Below the pieces are notes generated by a model that saw nothing but the letters and a program-made list of their open reading frames with translations, ran no database searches and was not told where the DNA came from. Position numbers and translations under genes: made by a program. A DNA stretch of 64,000 nucleotides, from contig NZ_JAHHZN010000013.1 in NCBI RefSeq assembly GCF_018760735.1, forward strand, positions 1-64,000. The letters are read 5' to 3'. This document shows, one piece after another, positions 25,665 to 35,419 of the stretch. Position 1 is the first letter of the stretch, and the number at the start of each line of letters is the position of its first letter. The DNA is from Hymenobacter piscis (GTDB lineage: Bacteria; Bacteroidota; Bacteroidia; Cytophagales; Hymenobacteraceae).

Positions 25665-25809
25665 CACAGTTCAGGGAAATTTTGTAAAAATAGAAGAAGT
25701 CGGCGGGTCATCCCGGGACTGGCAATTATAATGCCGCCTCAACGCGGCCCGTCATCTGCCGTAAGCAACCTCATCATCTCCCTCTAATTCCCTCTAACTG
25801 CTCACTCCC

Positions 25810-26379
25810 ATGAAAAAAACGCTCCTGCTGCTCGTGCTCCTGAGTCTGGGCGCCGCCCCGGCCGTGCTGGCCCAGACCGCCAACGTGGCCGGCCCGGTCG
25901 AAACGGCTCCTTCCGACCGGTTTATGCTCCAGAACGGCGAAGTGGTGCTGGTGAATGGCAAGCGCCCCACCCCACTCACTAAGAACGTACTGCTTTCCAA
26001 CGGCACCAAAATCAATTACAAAAGCGGCATTGTGGAGCTGCCCGGCGGCAAAATCACCACCCTCAAGGAGGGCGACTACGTGCGGCCCAACGGCGACATC
26101 GTGTTTGGTACGCCCGCCAGCGCCGCCCAGGCCCGGGGCGACAACTCGGTGCCCGCCACGGCCCAGTTCAACACCTACGTAGACCCGCGTCCGGCCCCGG
26201 CTACTCCTCTGGCTATGGAAACCCGCCTGACGGAGATGAATACCAAAATCAGCCTGATGGCGGAGAAGATCCAGTTGCTCAACCAGAAAATCAGCTTACT
26301 CAGCACCGCCGGCCAGTCGAAACCCGATACGTCGGCCCTGGATCAGCAGATTCAGGCCATTGATGCCAAGCTGAAGTAG
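25810..26379 (+). CDS. Secreted DUF6799-type protein with C-terminal coiled coil
   Basis: 189 residues. Sec signal peptide at 1-21 (ends VLAQ). Residues 38-100 hold two DUF6799-like half repeats: MLQNGEVVLVNGKRPTPL, VLLSNGTKINYKSGIVELPGG and LKEGDYVRPNGDIVFG, small beta units seen in many Cytophagales exported proteins of unknown role. A Pro/Ala linker leads to a heptad-like C-terminus (METRLTEMNTKISLMAEKI, then LLNQKISLL and IQAIDAKLK) that predicts a coiled coil. Divergent from marR with 195 bp between; it may share regulation with the palindrome but has no clear promoter of its own. Confidence 0.85.
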   Translation: MKKTLLLLVLLSLGAAPAVLAQTANVAGPVETAPSDRFMLQNGEVVLVNGKRPTPLTKNVLLSNGTKINYKSGIVELPGGKITTLKEGDYVRPNGDIVFGTPASAAQARGDNSVPATAQFNTYVDPRPAPATPLAMETRLTEMNTKISLMAEKIQLLNQKISLLSTAGQSKPDTSALDQQIQAIDAKLK

Positions 26380-26403
26380 GTCTGGCCTACCACCCGCCCA
26401 AAG

Positions 26404-26510
26404 AACTGTCATCGTGAGCAGCGCGAAGGACCTTGTCACGTTAGCACGAGCCGTTGTTACGGGGCCGTTGCAGCGCAATAAGACCCTTCGCGCCGCTCAG
26501 GATGACAGTT
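26404..26510. repeat. REPIN-like inverted element, GTCATCSTGAGC type
   Basis: 33-base arms 26404-26436 and 26478-26510, imperfectly complementary (CGTGAGC against GCTCAGG and a CTTGT/ATAAG change). Loop contains CACGAGCCGTTGTTACG, shared with other copies. It lies between two convergent genes. Confidence 0.85.
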
Positions 26511-26513
26511 CTT

Positions 26514-27539
26514 TTACAGTTCTTTTTGGCCTCCCTCACTTCCCGTCAGAAAACCGGCTTCCTCGCGGACCAGCCCGAACGGTTCGTCGCGGACGATGAG
26601 GAAGCCGTCGAGGTCACAGACGTCGGCCAGGGAGCTGACTTGCAGGGCCGACCAGATGCCAAGCGAGGTTTCGACCATGCAGCCGAGCATGGTTTGCAGG
26701 CCGTGAGTGCGGGTCTCGCGCAGCATGCGCAGGCCGTTCAGGTAGCCGCCGGCCTTCATCAGCTTCATGTTCACGCCGTCGAACTGTCGGGCAATGTCGG
26801 CAAAATCGGCGTCGTCGGTTACTGATTCGTCGGCGAAAACGGGGCAGCCCAGCTGGCCCTTGAGGGCGCGGTAATCGGCGGCGCAGGCGGCCGGCAGGGG
26901 TTGCTCCAGCAGGCGCACCCGCAGGCCGGGTAGGTGCCGGATTTGCTCCAAGCTGTGGTGGAGGCTGTCGGCGTCGGCCCAGGCTTCGTTGCCATCGATG
27001 ATGAGCGGGTGGCCGGGCCGCAGGCGGGTGACTTCGCGGAGCAAATCCAGCGCCCCTTCGCGGTTCACCTTGATTTTGAGCAGCGGAAACCGCCCCAGGC
27101 CCTGCTCCCGCACGAAAGCGGCCACCGCACCCACTTCCATAATGGGCAACGATACCGCCGTCGGCACCGGCCCGATGGGTGGAGCCACGCCCAGCCAGGC
27201 GGCCACGCCCTGCCCCGCCCGGGCCGCCTCCCGGTGCACAAACGCCGATTCCAGCGCAAACCGCAGCGCCGGGGCAGGCAGGTTTCGGGCCAGGAATTCC
27301 GTCAGCTCGGCCAGGGTTTCGCAGGCGCCCAGCCCGGCTGTGACCAGGGCAGCAAACTCAGTTTGCAGGCGCTCGGGGGTTTCGTGGTACCGGATGTTGG
27401 GAGCGGCCTCGCCCCGGCCCTGGTAGCCGCCGCCGGCCACTTCCACCAGCAGGTTGGTTTTGTGGGCGGAGGCGTTGCGGGCAATTTTCCAGGTGAAGCG
27501 CAACGGCAGCCGCAGGGGCGTGAGCGTCCAGGTGAGCAT
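26514..27539 (-). CDS. Dipeptide epimerase (enolase superfamily, L-Ala-D/L-Glu epimerase type)
   Basis: 341 residues from ATG 27539. Enolase-superfamily muconate-lactonizing subgroup: N-terminal capping domain, then the barrel with KxK at the end of the second strand (LLKIKVN), metal ligands in LIIDGNEAW (Asp), RLLEQPL (Glu), VFADESV (Asp), the opposing catalytic Lys in GVNMKLMKAGGY, and the specificity loop LGCMVETSLG. These are the landmarks of dipeptide epimerases such as YcjG/YkfB, which interconvert L-Ala-D-Glu and L-Ala-L-Glu from murein peptides, or other dipeptides. Substrate needs modelling. It adds to the wall-recycling flavour of the region but is some distance from the 39-57 kb cluster. 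Confidence 0.9.
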   Translation of the reverse strand: MLTWTLTPLRLPLRFTWKIARNASAHKTNLLVEVAGGGYQGRGEAAPNIRYHETPERLQTEFAALVTAGLGACETLAELTEFLARNLPAPALRFALESAFVHREAARAGQGVAAWLGVAPPIGPVPTAVSLPIMEVGAVAAFVREQGLGRFPLLKIKVNREGALDLLREVTRLRPGHPLIIDGNEAWADADSLHHSLEQIRHLPGLRVRLLEQPLPAACAADYRALKGQLGCPVFADESVTDDADFADIARQFDGVNMKLMKAGGYLNGLRMLRETRTHGLQTMLGCMVETSLGIWSALQVSSLADVCDLDGFLIVRDEPFGLVREEAGFLTGSEGGQKEL

Positions 27540-27626
27540 GGGCGGGCGGAACCAGAGAAGCGAAGGATTTCGGGCAACAGGGGCCGAAGCTAGTGGTTGG
27601 GGCGCGTTTCTCCGTGCCAATCGGGC

Positions 27627-27634
27627 TATATTTG
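27627..27634 (+). promoter_or_regulatory. -7 element TATATTTG upstream of the dicarboxylate symporter
   Basis: Exact TAnnTTTG match 43 bp before the ATG at 27678; no TTG at the right distance (the nearest is 27 bp away). It excludes the longer in-frame starts before 27634. Confidence 0.5.
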
Positions 27635-27677
27635 TCCGAACCCCACTCCTTTTCTCTCGCCCTTAGTTCTGCCGCGC

Positions 27678-29102
27678 ATGAAGTTTTCGCGACTCTCGCT
27701 TCTTGTTCTCCTGCTGTTCGTGCTGGCGGCCGCCGCCACGGTGCTGGCCGCCCGTACCCCGCCCCTGCTCGACCCAACGGTGGCCCTGGTCCTGCGCTGG
27801 CTGTTCCTGGCCGCCCTGGCCTGGATGGCCGTTAAGCGCCGCTCCCTCACCTTCTGGATTGTGGTGAGCATGTTTGTGGGAGCCGAGCTGGGCAACGACT
27901 ACCCGGCCCTGGCCGTGAACCTGAAAGTGCTCAGCGACATTTTCCTGCGCCTCGTCAAGACCATTATTGCGCCGCTGGTTTTTGCCACCCTGGTCGTGGG
28001 CATTGCCGGCCACGCCGACCTCAAGCAGGTGGGCCGCATGGGCATCAAGGCCCTGGTGTACTTTGAAATCGTGACCACGTTTGCCCTCTTCATCGGGCTG
28101 GCGGCCATCAACCTGTCGAAGGCCGGCATGGGCATCAACCGCAGCGGCATTGCCGCCGATACCGAGCAGCTCCAGACCGTGGAGCAGAGCACCAGCGACA
28201 TTATCCTGCACATCTTCCCCGAAAACATTGCCAAATCGGTAGCCAACGGCGAGGTGCTGCAAGTGGTGGTGTTTGCCATCATCTTCGCCATCGGCCTGGC
28301 CATGGTGCACCAGAAGCACCGCCAGCCCCTGCTCACGGTAACCGAAAGCCTGTCGGAGGTGATGTTCAAGTTCACCAACGTGGTGATGTACTTCGCCCCC
28401 ATCGGGGTGGGCGGGGCCATTGCCTACACGGTGGGCAAAATGGGCTTCGCGCCGCTGCTTAACGCGTTTCAGCTGCTGCTCACGCTCTACGCCGCCCTTA
28501 TTGCCTTCGTGCTGCTGGTGCTGCTGCCGGTGGCCCTCATTGCCCGCCTGCCCATTAAGCGCATCGTGACGGCCATTGCCGAGCCGGTGAGCATTGCCTT
28601 CGCCACCACCTCCTCGGAAGCCGCCCTGCCCCGGGCCATGGAAGCCATGGAAAGCGTGGGCGTGCCGCGCCGTATTGTGGCCTTCGTAATGCCCACGGGC
28701 TACTCCTTCAACCTCGACGGCACCACGCTCTACCTTTCCCTGGCGGCCGTGTTCGTGGCCCAGGCGGCAGGCGTGGAGCTGACGCTGGGCCAGCAGCTCG
28801 TGATGGTGTTCACGCTCATGCTCACCAGCAAGGGCGTGGCCGGCGTACCCCGCGCTTCGCTCGTGATTCTGCTGGCTACGGTGGCCTCGTTCAACCTGCC
28901 GGCCTGGCCCGTATTCATTATTCTGGGCATTGATGCGCTCATGGACATGGCCCGCACGGCCGTGAACGTGGCCGGCAACTGCCTGGCCTCGGCCGTAGTA
29001 GCCCGCTGGGAAGGCGAGTTCATCGACGACTACGTGGCCCCCGACCCCGTCATCGACCTGGCGGAAACCGACAGTGCCCTGGCGGCCCGGCCGATGCACT
29101 GA
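27678..29102 (+). CDS. Dicarboxylate/amino acid:cation symporter (DAACS family)
   Basis: 474 residues from ATG 27678. About eight TM helices and two re-entrant hairpins of the GltPh fold. Landmarks: FLRLVKTIIAPLVFATLVVGIAG, the serine-rich hairpin tip ATTSSEAALPRAMEAM, MPTGYSFNLDGTTLYLSLA (NxDG cation-site region), TSKGVAGVPRASLVIL, and the final metal/substrate helix GIDALMDMARTAVNVAGNCLASAVV. It imports glutamate, aspartate, C4-dicarboxylates or serine with H+ or Na+. Divergent from the dipeptide epimerase gene; shared regulation is possible but unproven. A terminator follows. Confidence 0.95.
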   Translation: MKFSRLSLLVLLLFVLAAAATVLAARTPPLLDPTVALVLRWLFLAALAWMAVKRRSLTFWIVVSMFVGAELGNDYPALAVNLKVLSDIFLRLVKTIIAPLVFATLVVGIAGHADLKQVGRMGIKALVYFEIVTTFALFIGLAAINLSKAGMGINRSGIAADTEQLQTVEQSTSDIILHIFPENIAKSVANGEVLQVVVFAIIFAIGLAMVHQKHRQPLLTVTESLSEVMFKFTNVVMYFAPIGVGGAIAYTVGKMGFAPLLNAFQLLLTLYAALIAFVLLVLLPVALIARLPIKRIVTAIAEPVSIAFATTSSEAALPRAMEAMESVGVPRRIVAFVMPTGYSFNLDGTTLYLSLAAVFVAQAAGVELTLGQQLVMVFTLMLTSKGVAGVPRASLVILLATVASFNLPAWPVFIILGIDALMDMARTAVNVAGNCLASAVVARWEGEFIDDYVAPDPVIDLAETDSALAARPMH

Positions 29103-29129
29103 TTCAACGCGTTTCTTCACTTATTCAAC

Positions 29130-29171
29130 ATTCCCGTCCGGCTCATTCTGAGTTGGACGGGAATTTTTTTT
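29130..29171 (+). terminator. Intrinsic terminator of the symporter gene
   Basis: ATTCCCGTCC (29130-29139) pairs with GGACGGGAAT (29155-29164) and runs into eight T. The rest of the gap to 29352 is AT-rich and carries a TACTTTTG -7 candidate at 29286-29293. Confidence 0.9.
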
Positions 29172-29352
29172 GGTGGCTGCTGTTAGTCCAGGAGTCGTTG
29201 CAGTTTCTCTATATACAATCCAATAAATATCATTTTATTACAATTTTTCTCGTATTTCTGCAACGCGCTTCCCCCGGCTTTCCCGTACTTTTGAAAGCTG
29301 GGGGTTTTCTTCTGATTTCAGCCTGACTACCAGCCTCTGACGAACCGCCATT

Positions 29353-30009
29353 ATGCCGCAGCCCTACCGTTTTGCCTTGCTGATTTTGTGCGCCAGCCTG
29401 ACGCTGAACGCCTGTAAATCGACGGAAAAGGCCGTTTTTCGGACTATCCGTTCCAACAACTCGGTGGCCCTGGGTCGGCTGCCCAACCTGGAGCCCGTGC
29501 TGGAAGCCGGCCCGCTGACGGTTTCTTCCGAAGACGGCTACCCCGACGACGCGGTGAAGGCCTTCCGCCAGGAGTTGTCGTACCACCTGGCCGAGCCCCG
29601 CGAAGACTCGGTACGCTACGGTTACGCCAAGCTGCTGGTTATTCAGGGTGAGCAGCAGCGCACCGGCCACTTTTTCCAGGCGATTCAGATGCTGACCCTG
29701 ATGACGCCCAGCCTGCTGGCCCTGCCCCTGGAGTGGTATCGCACCCGCGTGAAGGCCGAAATGCAGATTATCAACGCCCGGGGCGAGGTAATTGGCTCCT
29801 ACGTGGGCGAGGGCCGCAGCAAGGTGCGCGTGGCCATGTACCACGGCTACGGCCAGGGCAAAGCCGCCCGCCTCGCCGATATTCAGGGCCTGCGTCTGGC
29901 CCTCGACCAGATTCGCCCCCAGCTCGATGCCGATGCCGACACCCTGCGCACGCAGCTGCTTTCTACCGGCCCCGTGGAAGAGGTGATCGGGGTTTCGCTG
30001 GGTCACTAG
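29353..30009 (+). CDS. Lipoprotein of unknown function
   Basis: 218 residues. The signal MPQPYRFALLILCASLTLNAC ends in lipobox LNAC (Cys21). The mature part has an alpha/beta pattern: LEPVLEAGPLTVSSEDGY, a conserved-looking helix DDAVKAFRQELSYHLAEP, YAKLLVIQGEQQ, a hydrophobic hairpin MLTLMTPSLLALPLEWYR, then AEMQIINARGEVIGSYVGEG and a helix DIQGLRLALDQIR. This resembles the lipoproteins annotated as DUF4136/LPS-assembly-like in shape, but I cannot name the family. It is a single gene with its own -7 candidate and a strong terminator. Confidence 0.82.
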   Translation: MPQPYRFALLILCASLTLNACKSTEKAVFRTIRSNNSVALGRLPNLEPVLEAGPLTVSSEDGYPDDAVKAFRQELSYHLAEPREDSVRYGYAKLLVIQGEQQRTGHFFQAIQMLTLMTPSLLALPLEWYRTRVKAEMQIINARGEVIGSYVGEGRSKVRVAMYHGYGQGKAARLADIQGLRLALDQIRPQLDADADTLRTQLLSTGPVEEVIGVSLGH

Positions 30010-30042
30010 GTCCGGTTGCCCGTTTTCTGGCCCCGGTTTCCG

Positions 30043-30084
30043 GTCCGGCCGACTGCCCTGGTGCGCAGTCGGCCGGACTTTTTA
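30043..30084 (+). terminator. Intrinsic terminator
   Basis: GTCCGGCCGACTG (30043-30055) pairs perfectly with CAGTCGGCCGGAC (30066-30078), followed by TTTTTAGTT. It closes the lipoprotein gene. Confidence 0.9.
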
Positions 30085-30161
30085 GTTGGGGGCGGCGCCG
30101 AAATTATGTAGGCTTCATACACCGAAAAATATCCTGTGCAACGGTAGCCGCCCGCGGATAA

Positions 30162-31826
<1,665 letters not shown>

Positions 31827-31841
31827 TCGGGGGTTAGAAGG

Positions 31842-31965
31842 AACGTCATTCCGAGCGGAGCCAAGGAATCTCGCGTGCTGATGTTGCCAAAGTAACTCTA
31901 CTTATAAGAGCTGCCAGGCCTAACGTCAGCACGCGAGATTCCTCGGCTTCGCTCGGAATGACGTT
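31842..31965. repeat. REPIN-like inverted element, GTCATTCCGAGC type
   Basis: 40-base arms 31842-31881 and 31926-31965 are complementary with a few mismatches. Same version as 15882-16001. The 44-base loop holds unrelated AT-richer sequence. The gap continues to 32144 with a CGGCCG-AAAATATT-CGGCCG hairpin near 32022-32041 and a GACCTTTG at 32050 that could be a degenerate yidC -7 box. Confidence 0.9.
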
Positions 31966-32144
31966 CTGTTTACGGCCGCTTTTCTTCGACTTTTCGGCCC
32001 GCTTTCCAGCAAAAAACGGCCGGCCGGAAAATATTCGGCCGACAAACCCGACCTTTGCGGTTGGGTGGCTGGTTTCCGAGCTGGCGGCCCGGTTTTGTAT
32101 TTCCCGTCCGGGCCGTTGTGGTGCGGGCACACTCTACTTACTAA

Positions 32145-34040
32145 ATGGACAGAAATTCAGCAATTGGCCTGTTTTTGATGGCGGCCTTGCTTCTGATTTA
32201 CCTTCAGTTCGCGCCCAAACCCACGCCCGAGTCGGCTGACCCGGCCAAAACCACGGCGGCGGCCAAGGCCTCGGCCAACACGCCGGGAGCCGCCCCCGCC
32301 GCGCCGGACTCGGTGGCCTTGGCCCGGCAGCTGGGCTCGTTTGCCGCTGCAGCCCAGGGCACGGCCCAGACTATGGAGCTGAAAAACGACCTGCTGACGG
32401 TGTCTTTCTCCTCGAAGGGCGGCCAGGTACAGGCCGTGCGCCTGCACAAGTTCAAAACCTTCTTCGGCCAGCCCCTCGATATTTTCGATGCCCAGAGCGC
32501 GAAAATTGACACCCGCTTCCGCACCACCGACGGCCGCCAGGTGAAGCTCTCGGACCTCTACTTCCGGGCCGAGCCCCAGGGCACCGAAGCCCTGCGCTTC
32601 GTGGCCGACGTGGCCGGCGGCCAGATTGAGCAGCGCTACTCGCTGGCGCCCGGCTCCTACGAGGTGGGCTACCAGCTGCGCTTCAACGGCCTGAACCAGA
32701 CCCTGGCCCAGGAGGCACTCACGTTTACGTTCGTGGACAACGTGCGCCAGACCGAGCAGGACCGCAAGCAGAACCGTAACCACACGGCCATCAACCGATA
32801 CCTCGTATCGGGCGACCACACGGTTCTGTTCGAGGCCAGCGAGAGCCCGGAGGAAATAACGGTGGAAGAACCCCTGAAGTGGGCCGCCCACAAGCACAAC
32901 TTTTTCATTGCCGGCATCATTGCCGATAACGCCTTCAGCTCGGGCCAGCTTAACTCCTCGGTTGACCTCAACGACTCGACCTACCTCAAGACGCTGAGCA
33001 GCACGCTCAAGATTCCGGTGACGGATGTGCAGCAGGGCAAAGCCAACTTCCGCTTCTACTTCGGGCCGAATTCCCTGGATCTGCTTAAAACAGTAGCGCC
33101 CGAATTCGACCGTAACGTGAACCTGGGCTGGGGCCTGTTCCGCTGGGTGAACCGCTTCGTGGTGCTGCCCGTGTTCCACTTCCTGGAGCAGTTCATCAGC
33201 TCCTACGGCCTGATTATCGTGCTGCTGGTGGTGCTCATCAAGCTCGTGACCTGGCCCCTGACCTACAAAACGTACGAGAGTCAGGCCAAGATGAAGGTGC
33301 TCAAGCCCGAGCTCGACGCCATCAAGGCCAAGTACCCCGACGACCAGGTGAAGCAGCAGCAGGAAACGATGAAGCTCAACCAGAGCATGGGCGTGAACCC
33401 GCTCAGCGGCTGCGTGCCCACCCTGCTCACGCTCCCGATCCTGTTTGCCATGTTCCAGTTCTTCCCCAACGCCATTGAGCTGCGCCAGGAGCCCTTCCTG
33501 TGGGCCCGGGACCTGAGCACGTACGACGAGTTTCTCAAGCTGCCCTTCGAGCTGCCTTTCCTGGGCTCCCACATCAGCATGTTTACCGTGCTCATGACGC
33601 TCTCGACCCTGGCCATGACGTACCAGAGTAACCAGAGCAACCCCTCGGCCATGCAGGGCCCGATGAAGTTCTACAGCTACCTGATGCCGCTGATTTTCTT
33701 CTTCGTGCTCAACAGCTTCGCCGCTGGTCTGACCTGGTACTACCTGGTTTCGAACCTGGTGACGATGGCCCAGCAGGCCATTACCCGCCGCTTCGTGGAC
33801 GACGACAAGGTGCGGGCCAAGCTCGAAGCCAACAAGGTGAAGAACAAGGACAAGAAGCCCAGTGGCTTCTCGGCCCGCCTCGCCGACGCCATGAAAGCTG
33901 CCCAGGAGCGCGAAGCCCAGGCCAAAGGCGCCCCCCGCGTCGCCCGTACCGACTCCGATGCGGCCGACCTCGACGAAGAACCCGGCACCGGTGCCGCCGA
34001 TATTTCGCCGAAGAAGCCACGCAAAACGCGCCGTTCGTAA
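32145..34040 (+). CDS. yidC: Membrane protein insertase YidC
   Basis: 631 residues. N-terminal TM helix (SAIGLFLMAALLLIYLQF), then a large periplasmic domain of about 320 residues with the beta-supersandwich pattern (LLTVSFSSKGGQVQAVRL, YEVGYQLRFNGL), then the conserved YidC/Oxa1/Alb3 core: FRWVNRFVVLPVFHFLEQFISSYGLIIVLLVVLIKLVTWPLTY, KQQQETMKLNQSMGVNPLSGCVPTLLTLPILFAMF and three further TM helices. The C-terminus is a long basic tail (VKNKDKKPSG) as in Bacteroidota, which helps contact ribosomes. It inserts inner-membrane proteins with or without SecYEG. Confidence 0.97.
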   Translation: MDRNSAIGLFLMAALLLIYLQFAPKPTPESADPAKTTAAAKASANTPGAAPAAPDSVALARQLGSFAAAAQGTAQTMELKNDLLTVSFSSKGGQVQAVRLHKFKTFFGQPLDIFDAQSAKIDTRFRTTDGRQVKLSDLYFRAEPQGTEALRFVADVAGGQIEQRYSLAPGSYEVGYQLRFNGLNQTLAQEALTFTFVDNVRQTEQDRKQNRNHTAINRYLVSGDHTVLFEASESPEEITVEEPLKWAAHKHNFFIAGIIADNAFSSGQLNSSVDLNDSTYLKTLSSTLKIPVTDVQQGKANFRFYFGPNSLDLLKTVAPEFDRNVNLGWGLFRWVNRFVVLPVFHFLEQFISSYGLIIVLLVVLIKLVTWPLTYKTYESQAKMKVLKPELDAIKAKYPDDQVKQQQETMKLNQSMGVNPLSGCVPTLLTLPILFAMFQFFPNAIELRQEPFLWARDLSTYDEFLKLPFELPFLGSHISMFTVLMTLSTLAMTYQSNQSNPSAMQGPMKFYSYLMPLIFFFVLNSFAAGLTWYYLVSNLVTMAQQAITRRFVDDDKVRAKLEANKVKNKDKKPSGFSARLADAMKAAQEREAQAKGAPRVARTDSDAADLDEEPGTGAADISPKKPRKTRRS

Positions 34041-34065
34041 CTTTTCCAGAATTTCGGGAACTTTT

Positions 34066-34098
34066 AGCCCCGCTGCCGGACCGGCAGCGGGGCTTTTT
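34066..34098 (+). terminator. Intrinsic terminator of yidC
   Basis: AGCCCCGCTGCC (34066-34077) pairs with GGCAGCGGGGCT (34083-34094), then TTTTT. Confidence 0.92.
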
Positions 34099-34131
34099 GC
34101 TGGTTCTGGCACCAAGTTTGGCAATCGGGAA

Positions 34132-34147
34132 TTCGCTATATAGCGAA
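34132..34147. promoter_or_regulatory. Perfect 16-bp palindrome TTCGCTATATAGCGAA
   Basis: It lies 35-50 bp upstream of the DUF6438 lipoprotein ATG (34182), downstream of the yidC terminator. TTTG at 34117-34120 could be a -33 box with the TATATAG centre as a weak -7. Probable operator; the regulator is unknown. Confidence 0.4.
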
Positions 34148-34181
34148 CCGGTTTCTCCCATCTCTCCTTTTCGTTCCTTCC

Positions 34182-35258
34182 ATGCGCGCTGCCTTATTTC
34201 CCGCATTCGTACTGTTACTGGGGCTAAGCGCCCTGCCAGCCTGCACGGTGAACTACTACGTCCCCGCCGCCACTGAGGGGGGCGTCACGTACTCGGAGCC
34301 CCAGCGCTACCGCCGTCCGCCCCGGGGCCGCTGGCAGCCGGCTCCCGGTCCGGTTACGTACGCGCCGGGCCAGTATCCGCCGGCCCCGCAGCCGGCCCCC
34401 ACCACGCCGGCCCCGGGACCCGGCCGGCCGCCCTACACTCCTCCGCCGGCCCCGGGGCCCGGCCGTCAGCCCCCGGTACCCGCCCCGGGCCGTCAGCCCC
34501 ATACTCCTCCACCCGTTCCTGGTCCGACCAAGCAGGCACCAGTTCCCGCTCCCGGCCCGACGAAGCAGCCCCCAGTGCCCGCCCCGCCCCGCCAAACGCC
34601 CCGTACGCCTGCACCTACCCGGGTTCCGGTTCCCGCGCCCCAACCTACTCCTACTCCTACTCCGCAACCGGCTCCTGCTCCGCAACAGCCACGCCACCCA
34701 ATCCCGCAACCGGCTCCTGCTCCAGAACGTCAGCCGGCCCCGGAGCAGCCCCGCCAACCCGTTCCGGCTCCTGCTCCAGAGCGGGAGCCAGTCCCCCAGC
34801 CCACGCCGAAAACGCCTCCCGTGCGCCTGCCCGAACCCGTGGAAACACCGGATGGACCTTCGGTTCCGGCGGGGCAGCTGGCCCGGCCGACCCTGATCTT
34901 CAGCCGCACCCCCTGCCTGGGTAAGTGCCCCAGCTACACGGCCCGGGTATACGCCGATGGACGGGTGGAGTACGAAGGATTTCGCTACGCCCCGGTAGAA
35001 GGCAGGCGCCAGCTGACGATGAGTCCGGCCGTGGTGCAGGATTTTCTGCGGGAAGCGGAGCAGATCGGGTTTCGGCAGCTTCCGGACAGCTACTCCAGCG
35101 GCGCCTCCGACATGCCGGCCACCGTACTGAGCATCACCACGGCCCAGGGCACCAAGCAGGTGCGGGTAGAGGAAAACGCGCCTCAGCCGCTCCAGCACCT
35201 GTTCGCCCTCATCGACAAGCACCTGCTGAGCGCCCTCAACCAGGCCGGAGATATGTAA
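34182..35258 (+). CDS. Proline-rich lipoprotein with C-terminal DUF6438 domain
   Basis: 358 residues. Signal peptide MRAALFPAFVLLLGLSALPAC ends in lipobox LPAC. Residues 50-235 are a long Pro-rich spacer made of PAPG / PVPAPGR / PTPTPQPAP-type units, likely an extended rod through or away from the envelope. Residues 245-355 form a DUF6438 domain, recognisable from FSRTPCLGKCPSYTARVYADGRVEYEG, with the conserved Cys pair CLGKCP, and the helix AVVQDFLREAEQIGFRQL. DUF6438 has no known function. A perfect palindrome just upstream suggests individual regulation. Confidence 0.85.
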   Translation: MRAALFPAFVLLLGLSALPACTVNYYVPAATEGGVTYSEPQRYRRPPRGRWQPAPGPVTYAPGQYPPAPQPAPTTPAPGPGRPPYTPPPAPGPGRQPPVPAPGRQPHTPPPVPGPTKQAPVPAPGPTKQPPVPAPPRQTPRTPAPTRVPVPAPQPTPTPTPQPAPAPQQPRHPIPQPAPAPERQPAPEQPRQPVPAPAPEREPVPQPTPKTPPVRLPEPVETPDGPSVPAGQLARPTLIFSRTPCLGKCPSYTARVYADGRVEYEGFRYAPVEGRRQLTMSPAVVQDFLREAEQIGFRQLPDSYSSGASDMPATVLSITTAQGTKQVRVEENAPQPLQHLFALIDKHLLSALNQAGDM

Positions 35259-35263
35259 GTTGA

Positions 35264-35310
35264 TGATTAAGCTGTTGGCTGATAGCCAACAGCCAACAGC
35301 CGAAGCACTA
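35264..35310. repeat. Post-stop AGCTGTTGGC simple repeats
   Basis: GCTGTTGGCTGATAGCCAACAGCCAACAGCC begins a few bases after the stop. It faces AACAGCCAGCAGCCAGCAGCC at 35390-35412, next to the stop of the convergent gene. Confidence 0.5.
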
Positions 35311-35321
35311 CCTTTCCGGGG

Positions 35322-35380
35322 AAATACAAAAGCCCTGCGCGCGAAAACAGCTTGTTCTCACGCGCAGGGCTTTTGTATTT
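35322..35380. terminator. Bidirectional terminator with perfect 20-bp arms
   Basis: The 20 bases from 35322 (AAATACAAAAGCCC and so on) are exactly complementary to 35361-35380. Between the two convergent genes (DUF6438 lipoprotein and superoxide dismutase); both sides carry A or T runs. Confidence 0.88.
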
Positions 35381-35419
35381 GCTTCCCGGTAACAGCCAGC
35401 AGCCAGCAGCCAAAAAAAG

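Noticed and set aside
31842..31965. Hairpin considered only as a pyrG terminator
   Set aside because: No T-run on either side, long loop, and copies at unrelated genes make a mobile REPIN-type element more likely; terminator activity may be secondary.
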